Source of the DNA: Chrysomallon squamiferum
Taxonomy: Eukaryota; Mollusca; Gastropoda; Neomphalida; Peltospiridae
Direction of reading: 5' to 3'
DNA: 64,000 bases
NCBI GenBank assembly: GCA_012295275.1
Contig: CM022668.1
Location: 5,417,583 to 5,481,582 of the forward strand
Shown piece by piece: positions 1 through 12,300 of this stretch (within the stretch, counting starts at the first letter, position 1; each line of letters starts with the position of its first letter). The position numbers and the translations under genes are program-made. The notes beneath the pieces are model-generated. The model made no database searches, was not told the origin of the DNA, and worked only from the letters and a program-made list of their open reading frames with translations.

Positions 1-94
1 CCTCAAGACTTTATCACAAAATTTCATTCACCAGTGACTAAATTTCTTTATGATTTTATGTCTCTAGTTACATTTTATGTTTATATATCATTTT

Positions 95-142
<48 letters not shown>

Positions 143-497
143 TTTTTATTTATGTCTAAAGAACAGGTAATCATACATTTTGTAAACTTTTCATTGTTTT
201 TGGACAACATTTTTTTTTTGTAATGAAGAAGTAGACGATAAGAAGACATTTGAGACTTTGTTACTTTTTACACAGTTAGCATAAATCTGTTTACATCCAG
301 TTGATTGTTTTATCAGTGTAGTTACTTTTATTCAAATACTATGTTATTAGCTGACATTTGTCACCAATAAACTGATAAATCAGTAATTTATAAATATGTG
401 TGTAAACTGTTTTTGCACTTTATGTTTGCATTTATGCAAGTGTTTGTTTCTGAGTGTGTGTTTGAGTGTTTGTTTATTTGTGTTTCTGTGTGTGTGT

Positions 498-532
498 GTG
501 TCTGTGTGTGTGTCTGTATGTGTGTGTGTGTC

Positions 533-569
<37 letters not shown>

Positions 570-660
570 ATGTGTGGGTCTGTGTGTGTGTCTATGTGTG
601 TGTATCTGTGTGTGTGTGTGTCTGTGTGTGTGTGTGTCTGTGTGTGTGTGTCTGTGTGTG
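498..660. repeat. GT-rich imperfect microsatellite
   Basis: About 160 bp of (GT)n broken by TCTG and TATG variants. Related but shorter tracts recur at about 96-130, 1460-1625, 2455-2478, 4520-4561, 6520-6565, 7250-7300 and 8395-8427, always at the same place within the repeated block, so they were copied with it. Confidence 0.9.
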
Positions 661-1537
661 ATGTTTATTTATGTCTAAAATTCCATCTCCTTTTTGAATA
701 TTTTATGAAGTCATGAGGAGATCGGGAAGGAAACTTGCAGCTAACAGATCAGGTAATTATACATTTTATAAATTTGTCATTGCTTTTAGAGAAATTTATT
801 TTTCTAATAATGAAGTACAGAATAAGAAGATATTTGAGATTGTTACTTTTTAAACAATGTTTTCACTTTCATGGAACATTCTACTTAAAAAATCAGAAAA
901 CACAAAACAGGAAAAATTTGTCAAATATTCTAGAGTTCAGAGAGTGTAAAGTTTAAACTATTTCAGTGTCATTACCATTGTTCCTCAAGACTTTATCACA
1001 AAATTTCATTCACCAGTGACTAAATTTCTTTATGATTTTATGTCTCTAGTTACATTTTATGTTTATATATTATTTTGAGTGTGTGTGTATGTGTGAGTGT
1101 GTGTGTGTGAGAGAGAGAGAGATTTTTATTTATGTCTAAAGAACAGGTAATCATACATTTTGTAAACTTTTCATTGTTTCTGGACAACATTTTTTTTTTG
1201 TAATGAAGAAGTAGACGATAAGAAGACATTTGAGACTTTGTTACTTTTTGCACAGTTAGCATAAATCTGTTTACATCCAGTTGATTGTTTTATCAGTGTA
1301 GTTACTTTTATTCAAATACTATGTTATTAGCTGACATTTGTCGCCAATAAACTGATAAATCAGTAGTTTATAAATATGTATGTAAACTGTTTTTACACTT
1401 TATGTTTGCATTTATGCAAGTGTTTGTGAGTGTGTGTTTGAGTGTTTGTTTATTTGTGTTTCTATGTGTGTGTGTGTGTGTCTGTGTGTGTGTCTGTCTG
1501 TGTGTGTGTGTCTGTGTGTGTGTATGTGTGTGTGTGT

Positions 1538-1585
<48 letters not shown>

Positions 1586-1919
1586 CTGTGTGTGTTTGTT
1601 TCTGAGTGTGTGTGTCTGTGTGTGATGTTTATTTATATCTAAAATTCCATCTGCTTTTTGTATATTTTATGAAGTCATGAGGAGATCGGGAAGGACACCT
1701 GAAGCTAACAGATCAGGTATTTATACATTTTATAAATTTTTCATTGCTTTTAGAGAAATGTATTTTTCTAATAAAGAAGTACAGAATAAGAAGATATTTG
1801 AGATTGTTAGTTTTTAAACAATGTTTTCACTTTCATGGAACATTGTACTTCAAAAATAAGCAATTTTCTTAATTTTGTATTATTATTTGATTCATTTATC
1901 ATATTTTTCACTTGTTCAG

Positions 1920-1973
1920 ATGTAGCTGATGCTGTGCATAGATCAAACATGAATACGTTTCTAGTACTTAAGT
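1920..1973 (+). pseudogene. Truncated death-domain exon remnant 1
   Basis: A ttgttcag acceptor is followed by an in-frame start resembling the DD exon of genes B and D (gctgtgcata-atcaaaca here, gctctgcatatatcaaacac in B). The intron just upstream (attatttgattcatttatcat) also matches the intron before that exon in B. After about 50 nt the homology switches to another intron (the one after the DED exon), so the exon is cut off. This is inference from similarity by eye. Confidence 0.5.
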
Positions 1974-2130
1974 ATTTCTGTAATTTACCTACTTTAACTT
2001 ATCTCATTAGTTCTGTCAATGATTTCAACTTTTCTATTATTTGTTCCATCGAATTTCATCATTGCTGTATAAACAAAATGGAAAATGTCAGCATCTATAA
2101 TTGCTCAGTTAATTATTTTTGTCATAGTTT

Positions 2131-2132
2131 CA

Positions 2133-2175
<43 letters not shown>

Positions 2176-2191
2176 ATTATTATTATTATTA
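2131..2191. repeat. (ATT)n microsatellite
   Basis: About 60 bp of nearly pure ATT units. Comparable tracts follow the same intron block near 5393-5425 and 8090-8113. Confidence 0.9.
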
Positions 2192-2547
2192 CATTTATTT
2201 ACTTATGTTAATTTTCCTTAATTTTTAATTTTCATTTGATACAGCCACAATGTAATGTTTTAGTTTAAAGTTAATCAGCACTCTAAAAACACAAAACAGG
2301 AAACATTTCTCAAATATTTTAGAGTTCAGGGAGTGTAAAGTTTAAACTATTTCAGTGTCATTACCATTGTTCCTCAAGATTTTATCACAAACTTTCATTC
2401 ACCGGTGAGTAAATTCCATTATGATTTTATGTCACTAGTTACATTTTATTAATATGTGTGTGTGTGTGTGTGTGTGTGAGTGATTTTTATTTATATCTAA
2501 AGTTTTAACTGCTCTTTTTATTCCTGATGAAAATATTTTGGTTTCAG

Positions 2548-2598
2548 ATCGTGAGATCAGCAGAAGAGAACAAAGGAAACTTGGACTTGGGATAACTT
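2548..2598 (+). CDS. 51-nt mini-exon copy with weakened donor
   Basis: After a ggtttcag acceptor, 51 nt read DREISRREQRKLGLGIT in phase 1, the same length and phase as the mini-exons of genes B and D. The donor has changed from ag|gtaatt to tt|gtgatt, which makes use doubtful. The second half of the peptide also differs from the usual THEANR ending. Confidence 0.35.
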
Positions 2599-2828
2599 GT
2601 GATTATACATTTTATAAATTTTTCATTGCTTCTAGAGAAATTTGTTTTGCTGATAATGAAGTACAGAATAAGATGATATATTTGAGATTTTGTTACTTTT
2701 TAAACAATGTTTTTACTTACATGGAACATTCTACTTCCAAAAATCAACAATTTTATTTCTTTTTCTTTATTCTTTTCATCTATCTATTTACTACATTTTG
2801 ATATTTTGCACTTGTGTGAGTGTTTGTT

Positions 2829-2867
<39 letters not shown>

Positions 2868-3485
2868 CATTTTATTTATGTCTAAAGAACATGTAATCCT
2901 ACATTTTGTAAACTTTTTATTGCTTTTGGACAACCTGTTTTTTTCCTAATAAAGAAGTAGACAATAAGAAGACATTTGAGACTTTGTTACTTTTTAAACA
3001 GCATAAATCTGTTTACATCCAGTTGATTGTTTTATCAGTGTAGTTACTTTTATTCAAATACTATGTTATTAGCTAACATTTTTCACCAATAAACTGATAA
3101 ATCAGTAATTTATAAATATGTATGTAAACTGTTTTTACACTTTATGTTTGCATTTGTGTGAGTGTTTCTGTGTGTGTGTGTGTGCGTGTGTGATTTTTTA
3201 TTTATGTCTATAGTTCCCTCTGCTTTTTGTATATTTTATGAAGGGCCACTGTGGACATTGGTGTTTGGAGTTATCACATTAGGTAATTATACATTTTATA
3301 AATTTTTGATTGCTTTTAGAGAAATTTATTTTTCTAACAATGAAGTATAGAATAAGAAGATCTGTGATATTGTTACTTTTTAAACAATGTTTTCACTTTC
3401 ATGGAACATTCTACTTCAAAAATCAGCAATTTTCTTAATTTTGTAGTATTATTTGATTCATTTATGATATTGTTCACTTGTTCAG

Positions 3486-3540
3486 ATGTAGCTGATGTTG
3501 TGCATAGATCAAATATGAATACGTTGCTAGTACTTAAGTA
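3486..3540 (+). pseudogene. Truncated death-domain exon remnant 2
   Basis: Same structure as the remnant at 1920, with additional changes (gttgtgcatagatcaaatatg). It is followed directly by intron-type sequence and has no donor at the expected place. Confidence 0.45.
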
Positions 3541-4318
3541 TTTCTGTAATTTACATACTTTAACTTATCTCATAAGTTCTGTCAATGATTTCAACTTTTC
3601 TATTATTTGTTCAATAGAATTTCATCATTGCTGTATAAACAATACAATGGAAAATGTCAGCATCTATAATTGCTCAGTTTAATTATTTTAATCATCGTTT
3701 GTCAAATATTTTCGAGTTCAGTGAGTGTAAAGTTTAAACTATTTCAGGGTCATTACCATTGTTCCTCAAGACTTTATCACAAAATTTCATTCACCAGTGA
3801 CTAAATTTCTTTATGATTTTATGTCTCTAGTTACATTTTATGTTTATATATCAGTTTGAGTGTGTGTTTGTGTGTGTGTGTCTGTGAGTTTGTTTGTGTA
3901 AACTGTTTTTACACTTTATGTTTGCATTTATGCAAGTCTTTGTTTGAGCGTGTGTGTTTGAGTGTTTGTTTATTTGTGTTTCTGTGTGTGTGTGTGTGTC
4001 TGTGTGTGTGTGCGTGTGTCTGTTTGTGTGTGATGTTTTATTTATGTCGAAAGTTCCATCTGCTTTTTGTATATCTTATGAAGGGACAAGGTATATACTG
4101 CTGTTTGAAGATGACAGAGCAGGTATTTATACATTTTGTAAATTTTTCATTGCTTTTAGAGAAATTTATTTATAAAAGTATAGAATAAGAAGATATCTGA
4201 GATTGTTACTTTTTAAACAATGTTTTCACTTTCATGGAACATTCTACTTCAAAAATCAGCAATTTTCTTAATTTTGTACTATTATTTGATTCATTTATGA
4301 TATTTTTCACTTGTTCAG

Positions 4319-4373
4319 ATGTAGCTGATGCTCTGCATAGATCAAACATCAATACGTTTCTAGTACTTAAGTA
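4319..4373 (+). pseudogene. Truncated death-domain exon remnant 3
   Basis: This is the copy closest to the functional exon over its first part: gctctgcatagatcaaacat against gctctgcatatatcaaacac in gene B. Its reading frame gives DVADALHRSN, which aligns with the start of helix 1 in the B domain (HDIALHISN). Confidence 0.5.
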
Positions 4374-4514
4374 TTTCTGTAATTTACCTACTTTAACTTA
4401 TCTCATTAGTTCTGTCAATGATTTCAACTTTTCTATTATTTGTTCCATAGAATTTCATCATTTTATGTATCTAGTAACATTTTATGTTTATATATCAGTT
4501 TGAGTGTGCGTGTG

Positions 4515-4561
<47 letters not shown>

Positions 4562-5178
4562 CATATTTATATATGTCTAAGGAACAGGTAATCATACATT
4601 TTGTAAACTTTTCATTGCTTTTGGACAACATTTGTTTTGTAATAAAGAAGTAGAGAATAAGAAGACATTTGGCACTTTGTTACACTTTAAACAGCATCAA
4701 TCTGTTTACATCCAGTTGATTGTTTTATCAGTGTAGTTACTTTTATTCAAATACTAGGTTATTAGCTAACATTTTTCACCAATAAACTGATAAATCAGTA
4801 ATTTATAAATATGTATGTAAACTGTTTTTACACTTTATGTTTGCATTTGTGTGAGTGTTTCTGTGTGTGTGTGTGTGCGTGTGTGATTTTTTATTTATGT
4901 CTATAGTTCCCTCTGCTTTTTGTATATTTTATGAAGCACCACTGTGGACATTGGTGTTTGGAGTTATCACATTAGGTAATTATACATTTTATAAATTTTT
5001 CATTGCTTTTAGAGAAATTTATTTTTCTAACAATGAAGTATAGAATAAGAAGATCTGTGATATTGTTACTTTTTAAACAATGTTTTCACTTTCATGGAAC
5101 ATTCTACTTCAAAAATCAGCAATTTTCTTAATTTTGTAGTATTATTTGATTCATTTATGATATTTTTCACTTGTTCAG

Positions 5179-5233
5179 ATGTAGCTGATGCTGTGCATAG
5201 ATCAAACATAAATACGTTGCTAGTAGTTAAGTA
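5179..5233 (+). pseudogene. Truncated death-domain exon remnant 4
   Basis: Fourth copy of the stump, with the same acceptor and the same abrupt switch to intron sequence as the copy at 3486. The blocks around 3150-3690 and 4840-5370 are very alike and look like a recent duplication of one another. Confidence 0.45.
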
Positions 5234-5696
5234 TTTCTGTAATTTACATACTTTAATTTATCTCATTAGTTCTGCCAATGATTTCAACTTTTCTATTATT
5301 TGTTCCATAGAATTTCATCATTGCTGTATAAACAAAATGGAAAATGTCATCATCTATAATTACTCAGTTTAATTATTTTAATCATCGTCTCATATCATTA
5401 TTATTATTATTATTATTATTATTACATTTGTTTACTTATGTTAATTTTTCTTAATTTTTAATTTTCATTTGATACAGCCACAATGTAATGTTTTAGTTTG
5501 AAGTTAATCAGCACTCTAAAAACACAAAACAGGAAACATTTGTCAAATATTCTAGAGTTCAGAGTGTAAAGTTTAAACTATTTCAGTGTCATTACCATTG
5601 TTCCTCAAGACTTTATCACAACATTTCATTCACCAGTGACTAAATTTCTTTATGATTTTATGTCTCTAGTTACATTTTATGTTTATATATCATTTT

Positions 5697-5698
<2 letters not shown>

Positions 5699-5762
<64 letters not shown>
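5699..5762. repeat. Pure (GT)32 microsatellite
   Basis: Sixty-odd bases of uninterrupted GT, the longest pure GT tract in the left array. Confidence 0.95.
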
Positions 5763-5767
<5 letters not shown>

Positions 5768-6158
5768 ATTTATGTCTAAAGAACAGGTAATCATACATTT
5801 TGTAAACTTTTCATTGCTTTTGGACAACATTTTTTTCTAATAAAGAAGCAGAGAATAAGAAGACATTTGAGACTTTGTTACTTTTTAAACAGTTAGCATA
5901 AATCTGTTTACATTTACTACATTTTGTTCTTTACTCATTCATTCATTCATCATGATAATATAATTATTATTATTATTATTATTATTATATTTGTTTATAT
6001 TTTAACTTTTCTTAATTATTCATAATTTCAATCCTTTTTCTTATATTTTTTTTCATTTTAACTCTTTTTTCAGAGAGTGAAATAGTTAATCTATTTCAGA
6101 GTCATTACCAAAATTCCGTCTGCTGTTTTTATTTTTTATGAAAATATTTTGTTTTCAG

Positions 6159-6209
6159 ATCCTGAGATCAGCATTAGAGAACCAGGAGCAGATGAAGTTA
6201 TCACAACAG
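6159..6209 (+). CDS. 51-nt mini-exon, intact splice sites
   Basis: Bounded by ttttcag and caggtaaat, 51 nt in phase 1 reading DPEISIREPGADEVITT. This is almost the same as the second mini-exon of gene B (25044-25094). It could be included in a transcript of gene A or of a gene starting left of the window; there is no other evidence that it is used. Confidence 0.45.
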
Positions 6210-6518
6210 GTAAATATACATTTTATTAATTTTAAATTGCTTTTGGACAACATTTTTTGTTCTAATAAAGATCAGAATAAAAAGATATTTGTGACTTTGT
6301 TACTTTTTAAACAGCATAAGTCTGTTTACATCCAGTTGATTGTTTTATCAGTGTAGTTACTTTTATTCAAATACTAGGTTATTAGCTAACATTTATCACC
6401 AGTAAACTGATAAAATCAGTAATTTATAAATGTGTATGGAAACTGTTTTTACACTTTGTTTGCATTTATGCAAGTGTTTGTTTGTGAGTGTGTGTTTGAG
6501 TGTTTGTTTATTTCTGTT

Positions 6519-6559
<41 letters not shown>

Positions 6560-6958
6560 CTGTGTGAGTGATTTTTATTTATATCTAAAATTCTATTATT
6601 TGTTCCATAGAATTTCATCATTGCTGTATAAACAAAATGGAAAATGTCAGCATCTATAATTGCTCAGTTTAATTATTTTAATCATCGTTTCATATCATTA
6701 GTATTATTATTATTATTAACAGGAAACATTTGTCAAATATTCTAGAGTTCAGAGACTGTAAAGTTTATACTGTTTAAGTGTCATTACCATTATCCCTCAA
6801 GATTTTATCACAAACTTTCATTCACCAGTGAGTAAATTCCTTTATGATTTGATGTCACTAGTTACATTTTATATCTGTGTGTGTGTGTGAGTGATTTTTA
6901 TGTATGTCTAAAGTTTTAACTGCTCTTTTTATTTCTTATGAAAATATTTTGGTTTCAG

Positions 6959-7009
6959 ATCCTAAGATCATCATCAGAAAACAAATGAAACTTGCACTTG
7001 CGATAACGT
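6959..7009 (+). CDS. 51-nt mini-exon copy, altered 3' end
   Basis: Acceptor ggtttcag, then 51 nt reading DPKIIIRKQMKLALAIT and a GTAATT donor preceded by ACGT instead of CAG. It pairs with the copy at 2548, whose second half is altered in the same way, so both descend from one changed copy. Confidence 0.35.
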
Positions 7010-7249
7010 GTAATTATACAGTTTATAAATTTTTCATTGCTTCTAGAGAAATTTGTTTTGCTGATAATAAAGTACAGAATAAGATGATATATTTAAGATT
7101 TTGTTACTTTTTAAACAATGTTTTTACTTACATGGAACATTCCACTTCCCAAAATCAACAATTTTATTTATTTTTCTTTATTCTGTTCACCTATTTATTT
7201 ACTACATTTTGATATTTTCCATTTCTGTGAGTTTTTGTTTGTGTGTGCG

Positions 7250-7301
<52 letters not shown>

Positions 7302-7876
7302 AGATTTTTATATATGTCTAAAGAACATGTAATCATACATTTTGTAAACTTTTCATTGCTTTTGGACAACATTTTTGTTCTAATAAAGAAGTAGAGAATA
7401 AAAAGACATTTGAGACTTTGTTACTTTTTAAACAGCATAAATCTGTTTCCATCCAGTTGATTGTTTTATCAGTGTAGTTACTTTTATTCAAATACTATGT
7501 TATTAGCTAACATTTGTCACCAGTAAACTTATAAATCAGTAATTTATAAATATGTATGTAAACTGTTTTTACACTTTATGTTTGCATTTGTGTCAGTGTT
7601 TCTGTGTGTGTGTGTGCGTGTGTGATTTTTTATTTATGTCTATAGTTGCCTCTGCTTTTTTTGTATATTTTATGAAGGGCCACTGTGCACATGGTTTGGA
7701 GTTATCATATTAGGTAATTACACATTTTATAAATTTTTCATTGCTTTTAGAGAAATTTATTTTTGTAATAATGAAGTATAGAATAAGAAGATATCTGAGA
7801 TTGTTACTTTTTAAACAATGTTTTCTTAATTTTGTACTATTATTTGATTCATTTATGATATTTTTCACTTGTTCAG

Positions 7877-7931
7877 ATGTAGGTGATGCTCTGCATAGAT
7901 CAAAGATGAATACGTTTCTAGTACTTAAGTA
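7877..7931 (+). pseudogene. Truncated death-domain exon remnant 5
   Basis: Fifth stump, reading DVGDALHRS after a gttcag acceptor. A deletion upstream has removed the usual intron segment with the ggaacattctacttc motif. Confidence 0.45.
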
Positions 7932-8393
7932 TTTCTGTAATTTACCTACTTTAATTTATCTCATTAGTTCTGTCAATGATTTCAACTTTTCTATTATTTG
8001 TTCCGTACAATTTCATCATTGCTGTATAAACAAAATGGAAAATGTCAGCATCTATAATTGCTGAGTTTAATTATTTTAATCATCGTTTCATATTATTATT
8101 ATTATTATTATTACATTTGTTTACTTATGTTAATTTTTCTTAATTTTTAATTTTCATTTGATACAGCCACAATGTAATGTTTTAGTTTAAAGTTAATCAG
8201 CACTCTAAAAACACAAAACAGGAAACATTTGTCAAATATTTTACAGTTCAGAGAGTGTAAAGTTTAAACTATTTCAGTGTCATTACCATTGTTCCTCAAG
8301 ACTTTATCACAAAATTTCATTCACCAGTGACTAAATTTCTTTATGATTTTATGTCTCTAGTTTATATATCAGTTTGAGAGAGAGAGAGAGAGA

Positions 8394-8428
<35 letters not shown>

Positions 8429-9111
8429 ATATTTATTTATGTCTAAAGAACAAGTAATCATACATTTTGTAAAGTTTTCATTGCTTTTGGACAACATTTT
8501 TTTTCTAATAAAAAAGTAGAGAATCAGAAGACATTTGAGACTTTGTTACTTTTTAAACAGCATAAATCTGTTTACATCCAGTTGATTGTTTTATCAGTGT
8601 AGTTACTTTTATTCAAATACTAGGTTATTAGCTGACATTTGTCACCAATAAACTGATAAATCAGTAATTTATAAATATGTATGTAAACTGTTTTTACACT
8701 TTATGTTTGCATTTATGCAAGTGTTTGTTTGAGAGTGTGTGTTTGAGTGTTTGGTTATTTGTGTTTCTGTGTGTGTGTGTGTGTCTGTGTGTGTGATTTT
8801 TATTTATGTCTAAAATTCCATTTGCTTTTTGTGTAGTTTATGGAGTCTGCAACATATGTGTAAGGATGCGTGAAGCTTACAGATCAGGTATTTATACATT
8901 TTATAAATTTTTCTTTGCTTTTAGAGAAATTTATTTTTCTAATAAAGAAGTGCAGAATAAGAAGATATTTGAGATTGTTACTTTTTAAACAATGTTTTCA
9001 CTTTCATGGAACATTCTACTTCAAAAATGAGCAATTTTCTTAATTTTTATTTTTTCTGTTTCTCTATTTATTTACTACATTTTCTTATTTATTCATTCGT
9101 TCATCATTATT

Positions 9112-9112
9112 A

Positions 9113-9161
<49 letters not shown>
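9112..9161. repeat. (TTA)n microsatellite
   Basis: About 50 bp of TTA units in the intron before the last mini-exon of gene A. The matching intron of copy C has the same tract at 30802-30854. Confidence 0.9.
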
Positions 9162-9162
<1 letters not shown>

Positions 9163-9331
9163 TTGTTTATTTATTAAATTTCCTTAATTATTCGTAATTT
9201 CAATCCTTTTTCATATATATTATTTTCATTTTAACTCTTTTTTCAGAGGGTGAAATAGTTAAACTATTTCAGAGTCATTACCAATATTCCGTCTGCTGTT
9301 TTTATTTTTTATGAAAATATTTTGGTTTCAG

Positions 9332-12300
9332 ATCCTGAGATCAGCATTACAGAACAAAGGGCACATGAAGCTAACAGAATAGGTAATTATACATTTTATT
9401 AATTTTTCATTGCTTTTAGAGATATTTGTTTTTCTAATAATGAAGTACAGAATAAGAACATATTTTAGACATGTAATATTGCCAGTCAACAGGACTTCAA
9501 TTTAATAATAAAGGTCATTTATTTCTGGTACCTTTTCCATATGGCTTGAAGAAAAAAATAAATGTGACCTTAGATCTGGTACCATCTTGTATTTTATTTC
9601 TATTTTTTGAAAGAACAAGAAATGATTCACCTGCATAGTTCTACTCTTTGTTATTTTATCATTTTACGTTATTATTAGCAAATAATTGATATCGGAAAAC
9701 AAATAAAGAAATCAGATTAAGCTGCATATATTTTAATTTTATAGCACAACTTACTTTGAGTTGTGTTACTTATTTATTAATTTTTACTTTGAGTTGTGTT
9801 ACTTATTTATTAATTTTTAATTTTTCGTTATTTATTGAAAAACACCAGCAAATCAGAATCCATATGTCGTACAGCAGTTAGAAAGAACTGATGTAGATCA
9901 GGGTCCAGTCCCCTACTACAAAATGGATGCTAATCCTCGAGGTATATTTTCAAATAAATATTTTACTAATTTGGGATCAGCAGGAAGAGGCCTCTTTAGT
10001 AACAGTATTAGATTTGGTACAAACAATATAGGTGAGAGGTATATGTCACACAAGCATATTCATTCATCTTTTTTTATGCCTTTGTGATTTGTTTGGTGCT
10101 GTTTATGTTTAACTATTTCACTCTCTGAAAAAAAGAGTTAAAATGAAAAAAAATATATGAAAAAGGATTGAAATTACGAATAATTAGGAAAAGTTAATAA
10201 ATAAACAAAAATAATAATAATAAGATAATGATGATGAATGAATGAGGAAACAACAAAATGTAGTAAATAAATAGACAAATAGAAAATGGGAGAAATAAAG
10301 AAAATTGCTGATTTTTGAAGTAGAATGTTCCTTGTAAGTGAAAACATTGTTTAAAAAGTAACAAAGTCACAAATATCTTCATTATTTGAAGAAAAAAATG
10401 TCCAAAAGCTACGAGAAATTTATGACTAATTTGGGATCAGCAGGGAGAGGTCTCTTTAATAACAGTATTAGATTTGGTACAAGCAATATAGGTGAGAGGT
10501 ACATGTCACACAAGCATATTCATTCATTTTTTTTTATGCCTTTGTGATTTGTTTGGTGCTGTTTACACAGACCTGTACTGCTAGAAATTTGAATTCCCCA
10601 GAGTATAAGTCATGATTCCCTCCTCTTATTCCACCTAATGTATTCTGATGAGTGATTCTTAAACACAGACAGAGTGTGTTCTCCATTTCATATCACTCAT
10701 TCTGCCTCTCTGCTTCTCTCTGTCTACCTCCCTTATATTTATACTTTATATTTCCATTAAATGTATGTTTTTTTTCTTCTGTTTTATTCTAGGAATATGT
10801 TTAATAATCAACAATAGAGATTTTAAGAAGGATTCAGTGAAGCCAGAAGCTAAAATGTTGCCAAATAGAGAGGGAACTGATGTAGATGCAGGTAACTTTT
10901 ACTTTGAAAGAGAATAGCAGTAACAACAACAACAACAATAGTAATAATAAAAATAACAGCATCAGTAACAATAACAGTAATAATAATATTGGTAATAAAA
11001 TTACTTCTAATGACAAATAATTATAAGATAGTAATTGTAATAAAAGTAATAATAATGGTAATGAAGGTTTGTTTACATATGGCCAGTATCTTTCTCTCTC
11101 TCTTATACATAGTGTTTTTGAAATGAAATCCATACAATATTTAGATATTTATAGATAGATTTATTCATTTCCATAATTAATTATATCCCATTTTTTCACC
11201 TTTCAGAATATGTATAAAGGAGATCAATGCTCAAACATAATCTATTAAAAAAAAAAATTTTGTTCAAACCCAACATACACATACACACACACATCAATAT
11301 TACATACCTAGTTTAAAAATATGTAAACAAATTTTATTTCTAGATAAGCTGAAAGAAACTTTTGAGAAACTTCAGTTCATCGTCCAATACAGAGAAAATC
11401 TGTCTGACACTGACATGGTTGAGGCTGTAAAGGGCCTGGCTTTCTTTGATCACAGTGACTATGACTGTGTTGTGTGTTGTATTTTGTCACACGGAACTGA
11501 AGGTGCAATATACGGAAGTAATGGTTGTCTTGGAAAGATCAGAGATTTGACTGCACCATTTAGACCTCAGTCATGTCGAACACTGAGTGGGAAACCAAAG
11601 TTGTTTTTCATACAGGCTTGTCAGGGGAAGCAAAGACAAACAGGTATGTATGATAGGCACATTATTATTATTATTCATTGAAGCTATTAAAAATAATTTC
11701 TCATGATTATGTTCATGAATATCTATTGTATTTAGCCACATACATGTTATTCTGTGGAGCTTAATTATGTGCAAATTGCCATCTCCTTGTTTAATACCTG
11801 AGAAAGAATTTTGTTTGGGGGATGAACAATTTGCTACAAGTCTGACACAAAATTATACTGACATTGTCCACAAATAACCTCTTAAAATGTTTGTGTTTAG
11901 TTGCTCTAAAATACTTCAAACATAATTATAAATATCTATATGGGTTTCGGTATGAGTTTGTATGCAACTAGGATTAATATTTTTAAAATATCAGAACTTG
12001 ACGTTTTTTTATTTACAGGACATACGTTACAGACAGATGATGATTCTGACATGGATGCTTCACAGGCAGAAACAATCCCAAATGAAGCAGATTTTCTGTT
12101 AGGATATGCCACAGTACCAGGTTTTGTGTCTTTCAGATCAAAATCAGCTGGAACATTGTACATCACAAAACTGACAGAAACTTTAAATAAATATGCTAAA
12201 AAGTAAGTAAATGAATTTTAGGGTTGTATGAAATTTTAAGAGGAAAATTAGGAATCAGCTTGAAGATTACAACTAATGTATTCTTGCAGAAACGAGATAT

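Larger units (their letters stand above)
1..9331 (+). repeat. Tandem array of decayed caspase linker/DD exons and intron repeats
   Basis: No intact gene is visible. The stretch is built from repeated copies of one block that matches the introns around the DD and mini-exons of gene B. The piece reading accattgttcctcaagac... recurs near 970, 2360, 3755, 5590, 6795 and 8285, each time followed by a GT or GA microsatellite and then a stretch ending in a caggta-type donor. Decayed mini-exon 3' halves with that donor lie near 750, 1715, 3285, 4120, 4975, 7710 and 8887; most have lost the upstream acceptor. Better preserved mini-exons and DD-exon stumps are listed separately. Short ORFs here rich in Cys and Val are only translated GT repeats. 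The array probably sits inside or upstream of gene A; whether any of it is spliced cannot be seen. Confidence 0.75.

Noticed and set aside
96-140. Tandem repeats considered as a CRISPR array
   Set aside because: The genome is eukaryotic; the repeats are simple dinucleotides without regular spacers.
396-716. Cys/Val-rich ORFs over the GT tracts (also at 1402-1642, 3856-4188, 7101-7394)
   Set aside because: They are translations of GT microsatellites in several overlapping frames, with no domain or start context.
2131-2191. Origin or matrix-attachment function for ATT tracts
   Set aside because: Simple AT repeats are common in this genome type, and nothing specific supports such a role.
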